A stretch of 41,491 nt of DNA. Origin: Bacillota bacterium. GTDB lineage: Bacteria > Bacillota > Clostridia > Lachnospirales > Lachnospiraceae. The notes under the pieces are model-generated. The model saw only the letters and a list, made by a program, of their open reading frames with translations, did no database searches and was not told the DNA's origin. A program made the translations under genes and the position numbers. This document shows, in pieces, positions 27,831-36,816 of this stretch (positions are counted from its first letter, which is position 1; each line of letters starts with the position of its first letter). The stretch covers positions 1-41,491 of the forward strand of contig JAEZJW010000148.1 of the NCBI GenBank assembly GCA_023415595.1, given 5' to 3'.

Positions 27831-28541
27831 ATGCTACAGAGACATTCGTTAATTTTATGGGCAAATGCTTCTAATGAAGACTTTCAAATAAGCCTAAACA
27901 AAGCTCATGAACTTTTATTAGCCTTGAAAAAATTTGGACCAGAACTAATTCCGAATTATATAGTAGCTAAAAGAAAGAAGGAGTCCCAAAATTTTGATTG
28001 GAGTTTAGATACGTTACAAGGACTGTTACAAAAAGGTATTAACAAAGAAGATGAAACTGTTTTTCCTGATTTGGGATACAGAGTAAGTTTTTTTTCTTCG
28101 CTAAAGGAAGATGATTCAGCAGGTATTAGTATGCTGGTAGGGGCAAGTAATTCAAGTATTATAAATAACTTTATTGTGAATTTACCATTATCATTACCTA
28201 TTTACGAAAGTTCTGAAGTTAAAAAGAGATTGATTACATTATTCAAAGAATGTGTAAGTATTTTTAATCCATTCTGGGCATGTATTGGCAATAATGTAAA
28301 CCTTAGAAGATATGATGGCTATTGGGGTGATAAATTACCCACAGCTATACATTGGCTAAATTACTTTGGTAGTGATGTCTCGAAAACACTTGGGGATGCT
28401 AAAATAACATTATCACCAACATACTTTAAAGGAAAGTTTTATTCTGGCTATTTAATAGAATTAAAAGATGGACCAATTGATGATGAAGACGAAGATGATA
28501 TAAAATTACAGCAAAGAGCCAATAAGCATTTTGTTTTGTGA
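27831..28541 (+). CDS. Immunity protein, Imm52-like, partner of the Tox-REase-5-like tip
   Basis: A 236-aa cytoplasmic protein without signal peptide or membrane helices, beginning MLQRHSLILWANASNEDF. It ends in a very acidic stretch (DGPIDDEDEDDIKLQQ). Features matching Imm52 as I recall it are the N-terminal strand plus Arg/Lys-rich helix, GYRVSFFSSL, and a C-terminal W/G-rich region (WACIGNNVN, RRYDGYWG, WLNYFG). Imm52 proteins are described as neighbours of Tox-REase-5 toxins, exactly the context here. The ATG at 27831 has GGAGG five bases upstream; the in-frame ATG at 27819 overlaps that site and is probably not used. It starts 14 bp after the toxin stop, so it is translationally linked to it. 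AT-rich like the toxin tip and unlike the RHS core. Expected to bind and block the nuclease. Confidence 0.75.
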   Translation: MLQRHSLILWANASNEDFQISLNKAHELLLALKKFGPELIPNYIVAKRKKESQNFDWSLDTLQGLLQKGINKEDETVFPDLGYRVSFFSSLKEDDSAGISMLVGASNSSIINNFIVNLPLSLPIYESSEVKKRLITLFKECVSIFNPFWACIGNNVNLRRYDGYWGDKLPTAIHWLNYFGSDVSKTLGDAKITLSPTYFKGKFYSGYLIELKDGPIDDEDEDDIKLQQRANKHFVL

Positions 28542-28756
28542 TATTTTCTATATTACATGGTTCTTAATATAATGAATTATATGTACAACGGTGTTATACA
28601 TCAAGTGGATGCACACCTATGCTAAAGCTAATGAAAAATCGTCGTTTATCAGCAAGGATGATATTATTCAATAGTCAATATTATTTTTATCATCTAATAT
28701 ATTTTCTTAGAGTTTTTTTCATAGTATAAGTATATAACGCTGCGGAAAGAACCAAA

Positions 28757-28811
28757 TGCCAGGCACGATGAAATGTGAGTACGGAACTTGATATCTTCAT
28801 TGTGTCTGGCA
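28757..28811. repeat. Imperfect inverted repeat (REP-like) at the head of the orphan cassette
   Basis: TGCCAGGCACGATGAA (28757-28772) pairs 14 of 16 with TTCATTGTGTCTGGCA (28796-28811). The GTGCCAGGCAC-like core resembles REP-type sequences linked to Y1 (IS200-like) transposases in Firmicutes; no transposase gene is present here. The preceding 28542-28756 is AT-rich and I see no gene in it. Confidence 0.5.
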
Positions 28812-28876
28812 CATATATTGTACATATGGGATGGTCATACGTAACAGTGCTCAATATAATTAGGGAATGGCTCCGT

Positions 28877-29709
28877 ATGACGACATATACCTATAATTCC
28901 CAGAACTGTCTTACCTATACCCTCTCCACAAGCGGAGAGATGATCAGTTACAGTTATGATGGAAATGGCAATCTGCTGAGTAAAACCGCAGTAGATGCTT
29001 ATGGTGTTGTTGGCTTATACTTTGCTATGTATCAGGTGGATGACTATATGTCATTACTTGAAAAGGAAGAAGTATCAGATAGAGAAGCATATCAACTGGG
29101 ATTATCTTCTGAACTTCTGCCGAAGCTTGAATATCGTTTAAATCAAAACGGTTTTACTATTTCAGATATGGACCGTATGGACCGCGAACAAAGAATTGCT
29201 GAAATTTGCTTCTCTGTAGGAATGACAATGGCACCAAGGCCAAGTGGGTCAAATAATGGGACGGGATACTTACCGAAAGGACCATATGATCCCGATTTCA
29301 TTTTGATTAATGGCAAATCTTATAAGCCAACAACAGATCCATTCGGATACTTAGGAACGGGTGTATGGAATCCTATTAAGGTTGAGGGAGCGGGGAACGT
29401 AAAATGGACGGGCAAGGACTTCAATAGTATAGCCAAAAATGCTAATCCAAACGAGTTAATCAATAGTCTTGAAAACTCCGGATGGACAAAAACAGTTGAA
29501 GCAGGCGGAGGCAAAAGTGGTCCTGCAACAATTCTTACTGATCCAGTAACCGGAACAAAAGTAAGAATCCATGCAACTCCAGGGGAGGGTACTCCGTATT
29601 TTAGAGTTCAAAACAAAGGTGGCGGCTATTTAGATAATAACGGATCATTCCCAAGCAATGCTACAAACAAGAATTTGGAGATTTAACCCATTTTTATTTC
29701 GGACAATAA
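28877..29709 (+). CDS. Orphan RHS C-terminal toxin cassette (displaced tip, probably silent)
   Basis: A toxin tip without its delivery protein. The frame is open from well upstream (a GTG at 28775 lies inside the inverted repeat) but has no convincing ribosome site; 28877 is the first in-frame ATG before RHS homology. It encodes about 35 residues of YD repeat (YTYNSQN ... SYDGNGNLLSKT), fused in frame to the 134-residue pre-toxin block (28988-29389). The intact gene has 1017 bp (339 codons) at that point which are missing here. A new tip of about 100 residues follows (GWTKTVEAGGGKSGPATILT, KVRIHATPGEGTPYFRVQNK). The frame stops at 29686, but one extra base near 29678 would continue it as DLTHFYFGQ and stop at 29709, so I suspect a 1-bp deletion. 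I do not recognise the toxin family. Expected to become active only after recombination. Confidence 0.65.
28988..29389 (+). repeat. 402-bp pre-toxin block, copy 2
   Basis: Same length as 27031-27432 and nearly identical, including DREAYQLGLSSELLPKLEYR and GTGVWNPI. Divergence between the cassettes begins immediately after Val-Glu-Gly, marking a second exchange junction inside the tip. Confidence 0.85.
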
Positions 29710-29720
29710 GAGGTGATAGT

Positions 29721-30110
29721 TTGATACTTACAAAAGATTTTAAGGTTTTTAACAGCAATTTTGATTTCACAGATAGTATTGTGAATAGTATTAATTGGGA
29801 TTCTAATATGCTAGATTTACTGGTTGCAGTTGATTATTATTGGGATACTCAAGATGGCAGAAATAAGAACAGAGAGTTAACAATACGCTTAAAAAACTGT
29901 AGAGAAGCAGTATTTAATATGCCCCAAGTTTTTAGCGATCTATCAAAAATTGAGCTACAATCATACGTTTTTAGCTGGTACACAATCACACATTGTTTAG
30001 CTAAAAACAATAATGGTTTATTAGAAGTAAGTATCAAAACTGTTGATGATAATCCAAGATGGCTAACTGCAAAATGTGATGAAATATGGGTAGAAGGTGA
30101 AGAATTATAA
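29721..30110 (+). CDS. Candidate immunity protein for the orphan toxin tip
   Basis: A 129-aa cytoplasmic protein read from a TTG at 29721, which has AGAGGTG five bases upstream. Upstream in-frame ATG 29658 would overlap the toxin and lacks a site. The sequence (LDLLVAVDYYWDTQDGRNK, ELTIRLKNCREAVF, then SWYTITHCLAKNNNG) has the alternating strand pattern typical of small polymorphic-toxin immunity proteins, but I cannot name an Imm family. With the toxin frame restored, the toxin stop is 11 bp upstream, the usual toxin-immunity spacing. The base composition is AT-rich like the other tips and immunity genes. It may be silent or expressed from a local promoter. Confidence 0.65.
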   Translation: MILTKDFKVFNSNFDFTDSIVNSINWDSNMLDLLVAVDYYWDTQDGRNKNRELTIRLKNCREAVFNMPQVFSDLSKIELQSYVFSWYTITHCLAKNNNGLLEVSIKTVDDNPRWLTAKCDEIWVEGEEL

Positions 30111-30133
30111 ACCATAAGGGTCAGCAATGAACC

Positions 30134-30545
30134 TTAATAGACACCTTGGAAAACTTGAAGTTTAGCCCCTTTACAGTAATCACAGCCACCTAAAGGGTGT
30201 ACTTTGCCTAATTTACAGCGACCTAGAGGAAATCTGCTTTTGTTTGCTAAAAGCTCTGAGCGTCGGCATTGCCGACCGCTGTGAACCGGTGGGAGCGCCC
30301 AAAGGTGCACCCTCTTTTAACCTGCATGGTCTTTCGACCGTAGGGTTCACTCTGCAAAAGGGATAATTAAGGGCAATTTGCTGCCGAATAATTCATCTGA
30401 TTATTTCCTGCACAAAGCCGTCAAATTCGTCCTCACCTTCGAACTTACCCTATGGCGGCAGCTAAAATGCGACACAGGGGCACACGGTGGCTCACATTGT
30501 GAGATATAATCATCAGCAATCTTGCCCTTGGTACTTAAAAGCCGT
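30134..30545. other. Gene-poor spacer with foreign-looking sequence
   Basis: The roughly 450 bp between the orphan immunity gene and the second RHS copy are GC-richer than the flanking tip genes and have no intact gene. On the minus strand a 58-codon open stretch (30134-30310) reads like a zinc-ribbon tail (CKLGKVHPLGGCDYCKGAKL) without a good start. Another minus frame shows a protein-like end (KFEGEDEFDGFVQEIIR and stop). A cGTCGGCattGCCGAC-type hairpin lies near 30264. These look like remnants of an inserted element, identity unknown. Confidence 0.35.
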
Positions 30546-30559
30546 TCTGCCTGGGGGAA

Positions 30560-33500
30560 ATGAAGGGGGATACCTTCATTCCCCATAGGAGGACCTTCTA
30601 TATCTATGATCCCAGTGGAAAACGTCTGCTTAAGAAGGTACAGCCCCTGAATGGAATAAGGGATTATATGGCAGGGAACACGACGGATTTCACAGTAACC
30701 TCCTATGAGTACTATACGAAGAGCAGTGCGAATTCCTCCTTCGGCTGCAACGTGGAAGGCCTGCTGAAGTCAGTTACCAACCCGGAGGGAAATACCACGA
30801 CCTATACCTATAACAGTAATGGTGACACTTCCTCGGTAACCGATGCCGCAGGGAATACAACCACCTATACCTATGACAGTATTGGACAGAAGCTGTCGGA
30901 AACAACTTCGACAGGAGATACATTCAGTTGGAATTATGATAAGAACGGCATGGTGATCCGTGAGATACACCCGGACGGAGGAGTAAAGCGCACAATCTAT
31001 GATCCGGCCGAATATACACTTCTGGAAGTAAATCCGGAGCAGTATAAGCCAGCACAGGATAATCTTGCTAACGGGATATATTCAGGGACAGCAGGTACAA
31101 AGTACGAATGGTATGACAACGGTTATCAGAAAGCACTAACAGATGCTGCAGGAAACCGTACGGAATATACCTGGGACATCTTCGGGAATAAGCAGACGGA
31201 GAAGAAGCCGAACGGTTCCATCTACCGTTATGAATATGATGTCCTGAAACGACCGACGAAGACCTATTTTAAAGAGAATGCAACAGCTCCTGAGGTGCTC
31301 TTAAGTGAAGCAAACTATTGGGTCTTAATGGACTGCAACACACAGACCACGATAACCTCCTATGCCGATTCCAGCCAGAAGTCAACGGTGACAACCATAA
31401 AAGACTATGCCGGCAGAGAGGTGGAGGTCCAATATGGCAGCTACAGCAGGGTAAGGACAGCTTACAATAAGGACGGCACTATGAAGCTATCCGTAGCTGC
31501 GAACGGAGCCATCACCTATCATCAGTACGATGCCCTTGGGAACCTGACTGGAACTTATAAGCCGATGTCCGTAGAGGAAGGCATCACGAAGTATTCCTGG
31601 ACAGGCTATACCTATGACAAGGCCGGCCGTGTAACAGAGCAGAGGACCGGAAAGAGCCTGGTAACCTATGATCCTGAAAACCCCTCCAATCCGGCACCTT
31701 CGGATAGCTATGTGAAACAGTATTTGTATGAGGATACATATATAGCTGAGGAAACCGATTCCGATGGAAGAAGAACTGCCTATACCTATGATGGACGGGG
31801 AAGGGTTATACGGAAAGAAGATGCAGTATCAGCGGGAGAAACCCTGGTTACTGAGAATACCTATAATTACCTCGACCTTCCTCTGAGCATCACCAGGAAG
31901 GTAAGAGCCGGAGACATCGCCGGGAATAACTATTCCGATGATTCCGAGATAGATGTCAAAGAAAGCAGTGAGTATGATCTGAACGGGAACCTGGTCAGGT
32001 CTGTTGATGCTGCGGGAAATACCACCACCTATACCTATGATGCCCTGAACCGTATCCTGACCACATCTAGGATGCTGAAGGATGCCTCCGGGAAGCCGGT
32101 CAGTGAAGCAGTTACTTCACGGACCTATACCTGGGACGGGCTGCCTGCCAGTGAAACCGATGCCATGGGCAATACTACGACCTATTCCTATGATGCTAGG
32201 GGGAATCAGATCAAAGTAACCGATGCCCTCAGGAACACCTCCTATACCGTATATGACCGGATGGGAAGGAAGACAGCATCTATATCTCCTAAGAATTATC
32301 AGGAAGGTGCTGCGCTGAAAGATATGGAACGTACCGAGTATCAGTACGATGAGCTCGGAAGAGTCACTATGCAGACGGAAATCTATCAGAAGATGACAAG
32401 GACCGCTGCGGGAAGCTGGACCAGAGAGTGGGTACAGATAGCAGCGAATACCTATGAATACGATACCCTGGGGAATATCACGAAGACAACCGATGCCCTG
32501 GGAAACTCCACTGAAACTGACTATAACCTGGCCGGAATGCCGGAGTACGTAACTGATGCAGAGACTGCTTACAGAGGGATTCCTTATACGGTGAAATATA
32601 CTTACAACGGACTCGGTCAGAAGACCGGTGAAATCTATGATGGAGAAATATACCGCTTCAGCTACGACGGAGCTGGAAATCTGTTGAGAACTGAGATCAA
32701 TGGCATAACGAAATCCACTGTAACCTACGATCTGATCGGAAGGGTCTTAAGCTCTACAGATGGACTTGGCAATACCTCATATCAGGAGTGGAATGCACTG
32801 AATAAAAACTCAGAGGTCAGGACTCCCGGGGATTCCACAATAGACAGCTACAGGACCACTTACCAGTATGATGTAAAAGGAAACCTAATTAAGAAGACTG
32901 ACAGTCTTGGCGTGGTAACAACCTATTCCTATGACAGCTTCGGAAGGAACCTAAGCATTAAAGTAACAGGAGATTCCGGAGAAGCTTCTGTTACCAGCCA
33001 TATGTCCTATGACCTTAACGGTAATGTATTATCCCGTACCGATGGTAACGGCAATACAACCTCCATGACCTATGATGCACTTAATCGTAAGTTGACTGTA
33101 ACAAATGCTTTAGGACAGATATCAGCTTATACCTATGATGCCAACGGTAATACACTAAGCGAGACAAACCACCTTGGCAACTCTACCCGGATGATGTATG
33201 ATGGAATCAACAGGATGGTAGAGCAGAGGGATGCGCTGAATAACATCGTAAAGCAGCTCCATTATAATGATGCCAATGCACAGACCAGTTCCTTTGATGC
33301 CTTACATAATGAGACAGGATTTCTGTATGACAGGAACCTTCGCCAGACCGGAACGGTGGACGGCGAGGGGAATACCTCCTATGTAGCCTACGACAGCAGA
33401 GGTAATGTACGAACCCGTACCGATGCCAATGGCAATGTGACAAGCTACCGTTATGACGGCGAGAACCGTTTAACCTCCGTTACCGATGCGCTTGGTAACC

Positions 33501-36181
33501 GGACCAGCTATGTCTATGATAATAACGGAAATATGATCTCCCAGACCGACGGTAACGTCAACACCACTACCTTCCGTTATAATGCAGCAAAACTGCTGGT
33601 AGCCAAGATAGATCCTCAGGGAGAAGGAGATGCAAGTAAGACTGAGCGCTATACCTATTTTGCCAATGGAAAGATGGCATCCAAAACTGACCGTAACGGA
33701 GTAACCACAACCTATACCTATGACAGCTTAGGAAGGCTGTTATCAGAGGATGCCGGAGGCGACATACAGAGCTACACCTATGATGCCAACGGGAATCTCC
33801 TGACTATGACGGATTCCACCGGAACTACGTTCAGGACATATGATGCACTGAACCGTAACATCAGCAAGACGATACCGGAGCTCGGAACCAGCACCTACGA
33901 ATACGACCTTCCCGCTGATGAGGCAGGAGAATACTGCGAGCGAACTACCGACCCGAAGGGGAATGTAACCCTTAATACATATGATAAGGCAGGAAGGCTT
34001 TCTAGGGTAACAGTAGGAGACGATACCACCCAGTACAGCTATTACCGTAACGGCAGACGCTACCGTATCACCTATCCTGATGGTACGATGGAGACCTATG
34101 TCTACGATAAGAAGAACCAGATCATCAACCTAATCAATGCAGGGAAGAATGGGGCGACAATCTCCTCCTATCAGTATACTTATGATCCTGACGGAAACCA
34201 GCTGACCAAGACGGAAGCAAAGGGAACTACCTCCTATGCTTATGACAGCCTGAACCGGCTCAGTAAGGTAACAGAACCGGGAGGTAAAGAGACCAGCTAC
34301 ACCTATGACAGTACCGGAAACCGCAAGACTGAGAAGATAGTGTCGGCAGGGAAAGCAGCTACTATCATTTATGCCTACAACAAGCAGAACCGCCTTACAA
34401 AGACCCTGTCTACCAGCGGAGCCGAGACGATCTATTTCTATGACAATAATGGTAACCTGATCAGCAAGTCAGCCGGAATCAGTGCCTTAGCAACGATTGG
34501 TGAAGGAACAGGGACAAGCCTGCCGAATTTCGGACTGATCATCCGTAAGGATCAGGAGAGCGGAACCGGATCGAAGGACCTCACCCTGTACACCTATGAC
34601 CGATATAACCGCCTGACAGGTACGAAGTCGGAGAATACCAGGGCAGCGTACCGATATAATGCCCAGGGCTACCGCGTAGAGAAGACATCAAATGGGGAAA
34701 CCACGAGATACCTCTACGAATATGATAAAGTAGTGCTTGAAACCGATGGAAGCAACAGGGAGAAAACCTTCCAGGTATACGGAAGCGGAACTCTGCTCTA
34801 TCGGTCAGTGGAAGCGGGTATCGGAACTGAGGCTCAGGATTACTATTACCTCTATAATGCCCATGGGGATGTCACCGGACTGGTGGATGCAGAAGGAAGT
34901 ATCGCCGCCACCTATGATTATGATGCCTTCGGAAATATCATAGTCGAAACCGGAACTACCAGTAACAGCATCAAGTATGCAGGCTACCAGCATGATAAGG
35001 AAAGCGGATTATATTACCTGAATGCCAGGTACTATGACAGTACGACAGCAAGGTTTATTACGGAGGATACCTACAGGGGTAAGGCGAATGATCCGCTGAG
35101 CTTAAATCTGTATACATATTGTCAGAATAATCCGATCAAGTATGTTGATCCGAGCGGGCATAAGAATGAAACTGAAGGAAGTGGCAAATCAGCTACTGAT
35201 CCGGATTTTATTACTGTTACTAAAGATGGTATGCTTATTAGTATTGAAAACAGTAAATATAGAGCTTTTAGTAAAAATGGATGGTCGCAATATAATGGTG
35301 AAATGCTGGAATTTAATACAATTAGCATATTGGGTAATGTAAATTCTGTAAGCACCGGTACTAGTACCCGTACGGTTTTTAATTATGGTAATGTTGAAAG
35401 TCTTCATATGTATAGTAATGACAAGTCAACTATAAAAAACCAGGGTAATATTGGAAGCGTTTTTATTGGCAGTAAGAGTACGACACAGTTACTAAATACA
35501 GGATATATTAATTCAATTAATATTAGTAATAATAGTGGTACATATATAGAAAACAGTGGAAGTATAGATTCTATACATTCTGGTAATAAAAGTGCTTTGG
35601 TTTTTGATAATACTGGATATATAGATTCTATACACTCTGGTAAGAAAAATATTATGGCTTTTGCTAATGTCGGAAATATAGGTTATATAGATGCCGGTAA
35701 AAAAAGCAAGATAATGGTAAATACCCCAAAAACAGATCCATCTTATGGTATTACAGCTAATTCATTTGTAATGGATGTTGAGGGACCCCATGTTGTAGTT
35801 GGTAAATTGGAATACGGTGATACTGGAGGTGAGCATAGTAATGTAGCCGTTGGTATAGGTTCAGTTAGTATGGAAATGGCGAATACTCAAGCGGATTATA
35901 AATATGGTGGTGGAGGTATAGGTGCTATAAAAGTTGAAGGAGTTGCTGAAGCCGACCTTCAAGAGGGTATAGAATTAGGGGCTATGGGCTCATTAGTAAA
36001 TGCTGATGGATATTTAAAAATTCCCATACCATTTACCGATTATAAAATTAAAATAGGTGTTGGAGGGTATGCATTTGGATTGGGCGGCGAATTAAAACTA
36101 ACGTATACAGAAGGAATTGAATTTAAAGCAGGTTTGAGCGCATTGTTTGGAGCGTCTGTTACCATTGGTATAGTTAAGTAA
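30560..36181 (+). CDS. 5'-truncated RHS/YD protein with novel solenoid-type C-terminal tip
   Basis: An open frame of 1873 codons homologous to the S8-RHS toxin from its residue about 846 onward. It lacks signal peptide, propeptide, protease and entry domain. Homology begins abruptly at about 30546, so the first ATG (MKGDTFIPHR) is internal to the ancestral gene although GGGGGA happens to lie before it. The YD shell and RHS core end are intact (YYLNARYYDSTTARFITEDT, DPLSLNLYTY, YVDPSGHK). The 340-residue tip is new: seven 19-residue repeats, a DUF-like middle (VEGPHVVVGKLEYGDTGG), then a Gly-rich amphipathic end (KIPIPFTDYKIKIGVGGYAF, LSALFGASVTIGIVK) that could be membrane-active. Without export signals it is probably a silent cassette or a recombination donor; internal expression cannot be excluded. 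Confidence 0.8.
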   Translation: MKGDTFIPHRRTFYIYDPSGKRLLKKVQPLNGIRDYMAGNTTDFTVTSYEYYTKSSANSSFGCNVEGLLKSVTNPEGNTTTYTYNSNGDTSSVTDAAGNTTTYTYDSIGQKLSETTSTGDTFSWNYDKNGMVIREIHPDGGVKRTIYDPAEYTLLEVNPEQYKPAQDNLANGIYSGTAGTKYEWYDNGYQKALTDAAGNRTEYTWDIFGNKQTEKKPNGSIYRYEYDVLKRPTKTYFKENATAPEVLLSEANYWVLMDCNTQTTITSYADSSQKSTVTTIKDYAGREVEVQYGSYSRVRTAYNKDGTMKLSVAANGAITYHQYDALGNLTGTYKPMSVEEGITKYSWTGYTYDKAGRVTEQRTGKSLVTYDPENPSNPAPSDSYVKQYLYEDTYIAEETDSDGRRTAYTYDGRGRVIRKEDAVSAGETLVTENTYNYLDLPLSITRKVRAGDIAGNNYSDDSEIDVKESSEYDLNGNLVRSVDAAGNTTTYTYDALNRILTTSRMLKDASGKPVSEAVTSRTYTWDGLPASETDAMGNTTTYSYDARGNQIKVTDALRNTSYTVYDRMGRKTASISPKNYQEGAALKDMERTEYQYDELGRVTMQTEIYQKMTRTAAGSWTREWVQIAANTYEYDTLGNITKTTDALGNSTETDYNLAGMPEYVTDAETAYRGIPYTVKYTYNGLGQKTGEIYDGEIYRFSYDGAGNLLRTEINGITKSTVTYDLIGRVLSSTDGLGNTSYQEWNALNKNSEVRTPGDSTIDSYRTTYQYDVKGNLIKKTDSLGVVTTYSYDSFGRNLSIKVTGDSGEASVTSHMSYDLNGNVLSRTDGNGNTTSMTYDALNRKLTVTNALGQISAYTYDANGNTLSETNHLGNSTRMMYDGINRMVEQRDALNNIVKQLHYNDANAQTSSFDALHNETGFLYDRNLRQTGTVDGEGNTSYVAYDSRGNVRTRTDANGNVTSYRYDGENRLTSVTDALGNRTSYVYDNNGNMISQTDGNVNTTTFRYNAAKLLVAKIDPQGEGDASKTERYTYFANGKMASKTDRNGVTTTYTYDSLGRLLSEDAGGDIQSYTYDANGNLLTMTDSTGTTFRTYDALNRNISKTIPELGTSTYEYDLPADEAGEYCERTTDPKGNVTLNTYDKAGRLSRVTVGDDTTQYSYYRNGRRYRITYPDGTMETYVYDKKNQIINLINAGKNGATISSYQYTYDPDGNQLTKTEAKGTTSYAYDSLNRLSKVTEPGGKETSYTYDSTGNRKTEKIVSAGKAATIIYAYNKQNRLTKTLSTSGAETIYFYDNNGNLISKSAGISALATIGEGTGTSLPNFGLIIRKDQESGTGSKDLTLYTYDRYNRLTGTKSENTRAAYRYNAQGYRVEKTSNGETTRYLYEYDKVVLETDGSNREKTFQVYGSGTLLYRSVEAGIGTEAQDYYYLYNAHGDVTGLVDAEGSIAATYDYDAFGNIIVETGTTSNSIKYAGYQHDKESGLYYLNARYYDSTTARFITEDTYRGKANDPLSLNLYTYCQNNPIKYVDPSGHKNETEGSGKSATDPDFITVTKDGMLISIENSKYRAFSKNGWSQYNGEMLEFNTISILGNVNSVSTGTSTRTVFNYGNVESLHMYSNDKSTIKNQGNIGSVFIGSKSTTQLLNTGYINSINISNNSGTYIENSGSIDSIHSGNKSALVFDNTGYIDSIHSGKKNIMAFANVGNIGYIDAGKKSKIMVNTPKTDPSYGITANSFVMDVEGPHVVVGKLEYGDTGGEHSNVAVGIGSVSMEMANTQADYKYGGGGIGAIKVEGVAEADLQEGIELGAMGSLVNADGYLKIPIPFTDYKIKIGVGGYAFGLGGELKLTYTEGIEFKAGLSALFGASVTIGIVK
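35324..35722 (+). repeat. Seven 57-bp (19-residue) solenoid-like repeats in the toxin tip
   Basis: Seven consecutive units of exactly 19 codons follow the pattern N-x-G-x-[IV]-x-S-[IV]-x-x-G-x-K-S with a variable end; NSGSIDSIHSGNKSALVFD and NTGYIDSIHSGKKNIMAFA are two of them. The strict period and alternating small/aliphatic residues suggest a right-handed beta-solenoid. The DNA copies are diverged, so the repeat is mainly visible in protein. Confidence 0.85.
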
Positions 36182-36201
36182 CTAATTTATGGGAGGATAT
36201 A

Positions 36202-36792
36202 ATGAGGATTCTTTTAAGCAGATCTTTTAACTCTAGAACACAGTGTTATAAATACGAATCTCTTGAGTCTGACACGGATATTTATATGGGATACGCAAAA
36301 AGAAATAGTTTGTACTCCAAACCTTTTTATATTGTAAAATATAAAAACATAGAAGTATGTAGGTTTGAAGACGATAATATGTTTAGACGGTGGCTTGTCC
36401 TAATAAGCATATTAATTCCTCGATTAAGAGCTAAATATATATTAAAAATGGAAGGATTACGAGATAATTGTGTTCTTAAATCTAATGGTAGATTTTTTTC
36501 AATTATAATTGATAGAAATACTTATTTAATAAAAGGACATTCAAAATGTGTTGTTACTATTTGGGAAAATGATATACAAGTTGGTATTATCAAAAGAAAT
36601 GATATTTGTTTGGGGAACGGTTTTGAAACAATTGAAATCTTGTATGAAAGTCATATTCCTACAATTTTAATTATATTATTTAGCATATTTGGATGGGAAA
36701 AATATGTTGGTACTGTAAATGCAAATCGTACACAAACAACTATATTCCTTAATGAGGAAAAATATGATGCTAATTGGAAGCCAAAAGCATGA
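36202..36792 (+). CDS. Candidate immunity protein 1 of the solenoid tip
   Basis: A 196-aa protein starting 20 bp after the RHS copy, with GGGAGG seven bases before the ATG. It has two hydrophobic stretches (WLVLISILIPRL near residue 70 and PTILIILFSIFGW near 155) and otherwise alternating strands (YIVKYKNIEVCRFED, FFSIIIDRNTYLIKGH). The strand pattern loosely recalls tubby/LURP-like small proteins, but that is weak. Position directly after a polymorphic tip is the main reason to call it immunity. Membrane association would fit protection against a membrane-active toxin. AT-rich. Confidence 0.6.
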   Translation: MRILLSRSFNSRTQCYKYESLESDTDIYMGYAKRNSLYSKPFYIVKYKNIEVCRFEDDNMFRRWLVLISILIPRLRAKYILKMEGLRDNCVLKSNGRFFSIIIDRNTYLIKGHSKCVVTIWENDIQVGIIKRNDICLGNGFETIEILYESHIPTILIILFSIFGWEKYVGTVNANRTQTTIFLNEEKYDANWKPKA

Positions 36793-36816
36793 ATCTTAAT
36801 TTCAAAAGGAGTAAGC

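Noticed and set aside
28775..28876. GTG at 28775 as the true start of the orphan cassette
   Set aside because: It falls within the loop of the inverted repeat, has no ribosome site, and the first 34 codons match neither RHS nor a signal peptide.
29658..29720. ATG at 29658 as start of the orphan immunity gene
   Set aside because: It overlaps the toxin's coding end in another frame and lacks a ribosome site; TTG at 29721 has AGAGGTG at good spacing.
30401..30586. Minus-strand 61-codon frame at the edge of the second RHS copy
   Set aside because: Its start lies inside RHS-homologous DNA and its sequence crosses the breakpoint, so it cannot be an intact gene; only the spacer itself is noted.
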